Assembly (NCBI GenBank): GCA_945938205.1
Contig: CAMEUL010000028.1
Location: forward strand, 1-10,478
Direction: 5' to 3'
Length of the DNA stretch: 10,478 nt
Source of the DNA: an uncultured Traorella sp.
Lineage (GTDB): Bacteria > Bacillota_I > Bacilli_A > Erysipelotrichales > Erysipelotrichaceae
A program made the translations under genes and the position numbers. Positions 7,365-10,478 of this stretch are shown here, piece after piece. Below the pieces are notes generated by a model. It searched no databases and had not been told where the DNA came from. It saw only the letters and a program-made list of their open reading frames with translations. The first letter of the stretch is position 1. Each line of letters starts with the position of its first letter.

Positions 7365-7393
7365 TTGACAATATAACGGTATACCGATATAAT
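7365..7393 (+). promoter_or_regulatory. Promoter and operator of the XRE-nucleotidyltransferase module
   Basis: Perfect -35 TTGACA (7365-7370) and perfect -10 TATAAT (7388-7393) with a 17-bp spacer. The palindrome CGGTATACCG (7377-7386) fills the spacer next to the -10. The 17 bases from the palindrome through the -10 box are identical to those of the XRE-kinase promoter on the other strand at 3386-3402. This points to repression by an XRE protein, either its own (broken) or the intact one at 2900-3361. Confidence 0.85.
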
Positions 7394-7417
7394 TCTGTTA
7401 AGAAAGGATGCGCTAAT

Positions 7418-7987
7418 ATGACGATTGACGATATTATTAAAGAAAAAAAGATAACGAAATATCGCTTGTCTCAAACCAGTGAAATTCCATATACAACGCT
7501 GAGTGATATATGCAATGGAAAAACAAATTTATTGAAATGTAGTGCATAAACGGTGTATCGACTTGCGAAAGCCTTAAATGTTTCCATAGAAACTCTATTG
7601 GAACCGTATTTTGAAACACGTATCACTTTTGATCTTTTCAAAAGCAATGTGTGTCATCGGCTAAAAGAATTGGGAGATATTGATTTTTTAATTGAAACGC
7701 TTGAAAAAGATGAGATTCATAAATACTATGAAAAAAAGTGGTATCCAGAAAGTTTTTATCTTCTTGCCATGGTGGACTACATCAGTCGAATCAATCAAGT
7801 ACCGTTATGTAATGATTATGACTCTATTCGAAAAGAAAAACTCGAAAGAATGATTTTTCCATCAAGTGTTTTGGCCATTTCAACTGTTTCTAAAGGTAAT
7901 CATGTTAAGGAAGAAGCAATTAAGAATTCGATACCAGAGTTCATAAGATTCAACATTGTAGAAAGTGAGGTACGAAATGTTATCTGA
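7418..7987 (+). pseudogene. XRE-family antitoxin-like regulator interrupted by in-frame TAA
   Basis: ATG 7418 (AAAGGA 9 nt upstream) opens an XRE helix-turn-helix, MTIDDIIKEKKITKYRLS..., that stops at TAA 7547-7549, codon 44. The same frame continues without loss of similarity as TVYRLAKALN and runs to TGA 7985-7987, giving 188 sense codons in all. The neighbouring XRE protein (2900-3361) reads KCSARTVQQLAKALN across this point, so the TAA replaces one residue and nothing is missing; a single change from GAA, AAA or CAA would explain it. The break lies after the recognition helix but before the last HTH helices, so the 43-residue fragment should not fold. Reinitiation at GTG 7553 would give a C-terminal protein of 144 residues without the HTH, containing FKSNVCHRLKELGDIDF and KKWYPESFYLLAMVDY. 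Its 3' end overlaps the nucleotidyltransferase start, which marks translational coupling. Recent nonsense mutation is likeliest; sequencing error is possible. Confidence 0.78.
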
Positions 7988-8732
7988 GACATTCAACAAA
8001 CAAAATCTTGATGGAATACTAAAAGAATTGGCAAAGGAATACAAGAAATTGGGTGGAAAACTAATGCCGGCGGAAATCATTTTGATAGGAGGAGCAGCAA
8101 TCATTAGTCATTATGGTTTCCGTGAAATGACGACTAACATTGATGCGATTATTATGGCCTCTTCTATGATGAAAGATGCAATCAACCATGTTGGGAATCG
8201 CCTTGGATTACCCAATGGTTGGCTAAATGATGATTTTAGAAAGACAGGATCATATTCAGATCGTCTTAGTGAAGTTTCAAAGTATTACAAATCATATTTT
8301 GGAGTATTAAGCGTGAGAGTTATTTCTGCTGAATATTTAATAGCTATGAAACTGAAAGCAGGCAGAAAGTACAAAAATGATTTCTCTGATATTGCAGGAA
8401 TTCTTGCAGAGCATAAAAATAAAGGAGAAGAAATTACTTATCAGCAAATAGAAACTGCGATAGAAAAATTGTATGGTAATGTAAATGCCATTTCAGATGA
8501 ATGCCTAATATTTATAAAAGGAATCCTTTCTGAAGGTAATTTTGAAAAAGTTTATTTTCAATTAAAAGAGAATGAAAAACAAGCGAAAAATATGTTAATA
8601 TCATTTGAAGAAGCATATCCAGGAGAAACAAACGCAGATAATGCTAATGATATTGTAGATGGATTAAAAGAAAAGCAGAACAAATCTTCAGTATTGGATC
8701 ATTTGAAGGAAAGAAAAGAAAAATATTTATAA
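7977..8732 (+). CDS. AbiEii/DUF6036-like nucleotidyltransferase, toxin-like
   Basis: Probable effector of a toxin-antitoxin or abortive-infection module. Nucleotidyltransferase toxins of this fold transfer nucleotides to tRNA or other targets; the target here is unknown. The fold signature is LIGGAAIISHYGFREMTTNIDAII (about residues 36-59), with a Gly-Gly turn and the [DN]xD pair, followed by GLPNGWLNDDF and AEYLIAMKLKAGRKYKNDFSDI, then a helical, Lys/Glu-rich C-terminus. The first acidic residue of the usual DxD is Asn (NID), which may reduce metal binding. ATG 7977 is preferred over GTG 7965 because GTGAGG lies six nt before it; this gives 251 residues and an 11-nt overlap with the upstream regulator. 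The gene looks clearly AT-rich beside the hydrolase. The family call is good; activity is doubtful. Confidence 0.8.
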   Translation: MLSETFNKQNLDGILKELAKEYKKLGGKLMPAEIILIGGAAIISHYGFREMTTNIDAIIMASSMMKDAINHVGNRLGLPNGWLNDDFRKTGSYSDRLSEVSKYYKSYFGVLSVRVISAEYLIAMKLKAGRKYKNDFSDIAGILAEHKNKGEEITYQQIETAIEKLYGNVNAISDECLIFIKGILSEGNFEKVYFQLKENEKQAKNMLISFEEAYPGETNADNANDIVDGLKEKQNKSSVLDHLKERKEKYL

Positions 8733-8789
8733 AAAGTGCTCGAACATTATATGATTGTGTTCGACAGCAGGAACACATTTTAGTTTGTG

Positions 8790-8828
8790 CTATTCTGGAA
8801 ATCTTTTAATAAGAACCGCAAGGTTCTT
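8790..8828 (+). repeat. Direct repeat copy 2: remnant of hydrolase 3' end plus terminator
   Basis: CTATTCTGGAAA (8790-8801) followed by CTTTT and AATAAGAACCGCAAGGTTCTT (8808-8828) repeats the end of the hydrolase gene at 7307-7357 in the same order and orientation. It has no coding role here. It marks the right edge of the block holding the second toxin-antitoxin-like module, and suggests that the block arrived by recombination or an insertion-duplication. Confidence 0.6.
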
Positions 8829-8832
8829 TTTT
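8811..8832 (+). terminator. Intrinsic terminator after the nucleotidyltransferase
   Basis: AAGAACC (8811-8817), loop GCAA and GGTTCTT (8822-8828) run straight into six Ts (8827-8832). It is about 80 nt past the nucleotidyltransferase stop and is a near-copy of the terminator at 7337-7363. It should end the module transcript. Confidence 0.85.
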
Positions 8833-8920
8833 GGAGTATCTATTGAAAGTAAATGACTTTAAAAAATAATAAATTACAGTTAAATACTTTCAAAATTATT
8901 AAATAAAAATAGTTTTTCAT

Positions 8921-8949
8921 TTGTGTTTTAAATAAATTCATTTTATATT
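8921..8949 (+). promoter_or_regulatory. Weak candidate promoter next to the ABC exporter start
   Basis: TTGTGT (8921-8926), 17 bp, TATATT (8944-8949). The predicted start would fall on or next to the ATG at 8956, giving a leaderless message. The whole stretch 8833-8955 is extremely A+T-rich, so chance matches are likely. It also holds an inverted repeat TTGAAAGTA (8843-8851) / TACTTTCAA (8885-8893). Confidence 0.25.
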
Positions 8950-8955
8950 ATTTAT

Positions 8956-9954
8956 ATGAAGAAAAACTTTAAACCGGACCAGTTAAAAAGCTATTTTCTG
9001 GCAGAAAAACCATTATTATTTGGAATCATTCTGACAGGGACCATCTGTTCTTTGTTCATGGTGATGATCAATGTGATGCAAGGGCGTCTTTTGGATGCTC
9101 TTTTGGATCATGACAGTTTCCAGGATCTGATGATGGCAGCCCTATACTTTGTGGGGACTGTCGCTTTCATCCAGATACTGAGACTGTTGAAACGATACTT
9201 TACACGTCGCTTTGCCAATAAAACAACACAAAGAATGCGTTCGATCATGATGGGTCAGCTGATTCAGGAAGAACTGCCTACCTTAGAGAAAACGCAAAGT
9301 GGAGACATGATCACACGTATCTTAAGTGATGTGGAGCTTTGTTCAGAAGGAATGCGAAAGGTCATGACCGAGGTCTTTGATACAGGGATGCTCATCATTT
9401 CTTATTTCTTTGGAATGCTGGCATATGATACAAAATTATCTTTTATTGCTTTAATATCGATTCCGATTGCTTCTTTTCTTGCTACTATGATGAAACGTTT
9501 TGTGGAAAAGAAAAATCAGATGGCAAGGGAAGCCAATTCAAAATGGGCGAATATCACATTAAGCCAAGTGGAACATGTTCTTTTATATCGTCAAAATTCT
9601 GTGGAAAAGCAGCAGCTTTTGGAATATGAAATGGCACAGAAGGATCTGAAGAATAAAGCAATCGTGGCTGGAGTCTTAGAAAATGCCTTGGCTCCTTTTT
9701 ATGAAATATTATCGATGATCGGTATTCTTCCTGTCATTATTTTAGGAGGACAATATGTCATGGAAGGATATTGGACCATTGGAGACTTGACTGCTTATAT
9801 CAGTATTTTTGTTTTGTTGGCACAAAAAGCCAGCAAAGCTGCCAAGATCTTTAATATTACACAGAAAGCCAGTGTAAGCTGGAAACGTGTGAAAAAATAC
9901 ATGCAGCCTGAAGTTATAAAACCGGAAGTCTTAAGCTGTGCTTATACTTCTTAA
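8956..9954 (+). pseudogene. ABC exporter half, membrane domain (5' part of a broken gene)
   Basis: Membrane domain of a type IV (B-family) ABC exporter half, of the kind found in heterodimeric drug or peptide exporters such as YheIH/LmrCD. Six hydrophobic segments can be placed at about 19-41, 57-78, 144-158, 161-180, 245-269 and 274-291. GDMITRILSDVE (116-127) is the coupling-region motif common to the family. The frame ends at TAA 9952-9954, residue 332, just where the linker to the ATPase domain should begin, and the ATPase follows in another frame. No Shine-Dalgarno sequence precedes ATG 8956, which is unusual in this window and suggests that the upstream region was replaced or decayed. 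Full-length relatives are about 570-590 residues. The partner half may lie beyond the window. Confidence 0.8.
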
Positions 9955-9959
9955 TGAGT

Positions 9960-10478
9960 GTGGGAAATCTTTCTTTTTCTTAATCTGAAAGTTATAAGGA
10001 AATCATTGAGGATGTCAGCTTTGAAATCAAAAAAGGTGAAATCATGGGCATTTGTTCTCCTATAGCCGGGGGAAAATCAACGCTTTTATTAGCTCTTTTA
10101 GGTAAGTATCCCTATGAAGGAAAGATCCTGTTTGATGGTCATGATCTGCATGATATTCATGCGGAGAATTTGATGGGATATATGGGACATGAAGCGTATC
10201 TTATGAGTGATACGATTGAAGAAAATATTGAAATGGGACGTGTTGGCAATCTTGAGGATGCTTTAAAGGATGCCTGCTTTGATGAAGATCTGATCAACAT
10301 GCCGCTCAAAGAGAAAACACAGGCTGGAAGTGAGGGAAGTGCTTTGTCGAATGGTCAGAAGCAGAGAATTGCTTTGGCACGCGCACTGTATTCCAAGACC
10401 AATTTTGTTTTACTGGATGATCCTTTCTCTGCCTTGGATGCCAATACTTCTTTGAAGGTGATGGAGAATCTGAAAGAA
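9960..10478 (+). pseudogene. ABC exporter half, ATPase domain remnant, continues past window
   Basis: The ATPase domain of the exporter half, shifted by the equivalent of a one-base deletion relative to the membrane domain. It reads VGNLSFS, then TAA at 9981-9983 where Tyr (A-loop, FSY) is expected, then SESYKEIIEDVSFEIKKGE. Further on: Walker A as SPIAGGKST (10056-10082), lacking two of the usual glycines; His (10188-10190) at the Q-loop Gln position; signature LSNGQ (10344-10358); Walker B FVLLDD (10404-10421) followed by PFSALD. Asp after the Walker B Asp is normal for the degenerate-site subunit of heterodimeric exporters, but the Walker A and Q-loop changes are not. Internal ATG 10044 has AAGGTG upstream, but a protein from there would lack the first ATPase strands. 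Two disabling changes within 30 bases make a pseudogene the best call. Confidence 0.78.

Noticed and set aside
7328..7417. Extension of the second XRE frame upstream of ATG 7418
   Set aside because: The extra residues would run through the terminator and promoter, and ATG 7418 has its own ribosome site and aligns with the start of the homologous XRE protein.
8741..8763. CGAAC ... GTTCG pair after the nucleotidyltransferase as a LexA site
   Set aside because: The arms are 13 bases apart instead of four. They are better described as a hairpin.
7547..9983. TAA read as a sense codon in this organism, explaining both nonsense codons
   Set aside because: TAA ends the intact hydrolase, nucleotidyltransferase and first XRE genes here, so reassignment is not credible. 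Two independent mutations are simpler.
9931..9983. Programmed ribosomal frameshift joining the ABC membrane and ATPase domains
   Set aside because: No convincing slippery heptamer or stimulator was seen, and even the shifted frame meets TAA at 9981.

Overview
The window looks like chromosomal DNA of a low-GC Bacillota (Firmicutes). Strong AGGAGG-type ribosome sites, near-consensus sigma-A promoters, a type III glutamine synthetase, a RocB-like M20 hydrolase and a YheI/LmrC-type ABC exporter half all fit a gut Erysipelotrichia- or Clostridia-like organism. The class is an inference. No rRNA, tRNA, CRISPR array or intact insertion sequence was seen.

Layout. (1) 1-1871, minus strand: most of glnN, with its C-terminus beyond the window edge. 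It is read from a perfect consensus promoter through a short leader that contains a terminator-like hairpin. (2) 2000-3361, minus strand: a HipBA-like toxin-antitoxin pair, an XRE helix-turn-helix protein followed by a compact HipA-fold kinase. (3) 3476-5700: a self-cleaving LexA-type (XRE + S24) repressor, divergent from a Y-family translesion DNA polymerase and an 81-codon ORF coupled to it; this looks like a locally controlled damage-response unit. (4) 5812-7341, plus strand: a RocB/M20-type metallohydrolase ending in a GNRA-loop terminator. (5) 7365-8735, plus strand: a second toxin-antitoxin-like module, an XRE protein broken by an in-frame TAA followed by an AbiEii/DUF6036-like nucleotidyltransferase. 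A second copy of the hydrolase 3' end and terminator closes this block, so it looks like an inserted cassette. (6) 8956-10478, plus strand: an ABC exporter half that is probably a pseudogene, with a frameshift, a nonsense codon and degenerate nucleotide-binding motifs.

The most interesting signal joins regions 2 and 5. The two modules encode unrelated effectors, a kinase and a nucleotidyltransferase, but their antitoxin-like proteins have nearly the same DNA-binding domain. Their promoters carry the same palindrome CGGTATACCG at the same place, in a 17-bp spacer directly against the -10 box. The modules therefore probably share one operator and may cross-regulate. In the second module both the regulator (nonsense codon) and the nucleotidyltransferase (Asn where an active-site Asp is expected) look damaged, and the intact regulator of the first module could still silence it. 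The regulator-polymerase pair and the glnN leader hairpin are the other two points worth checking.
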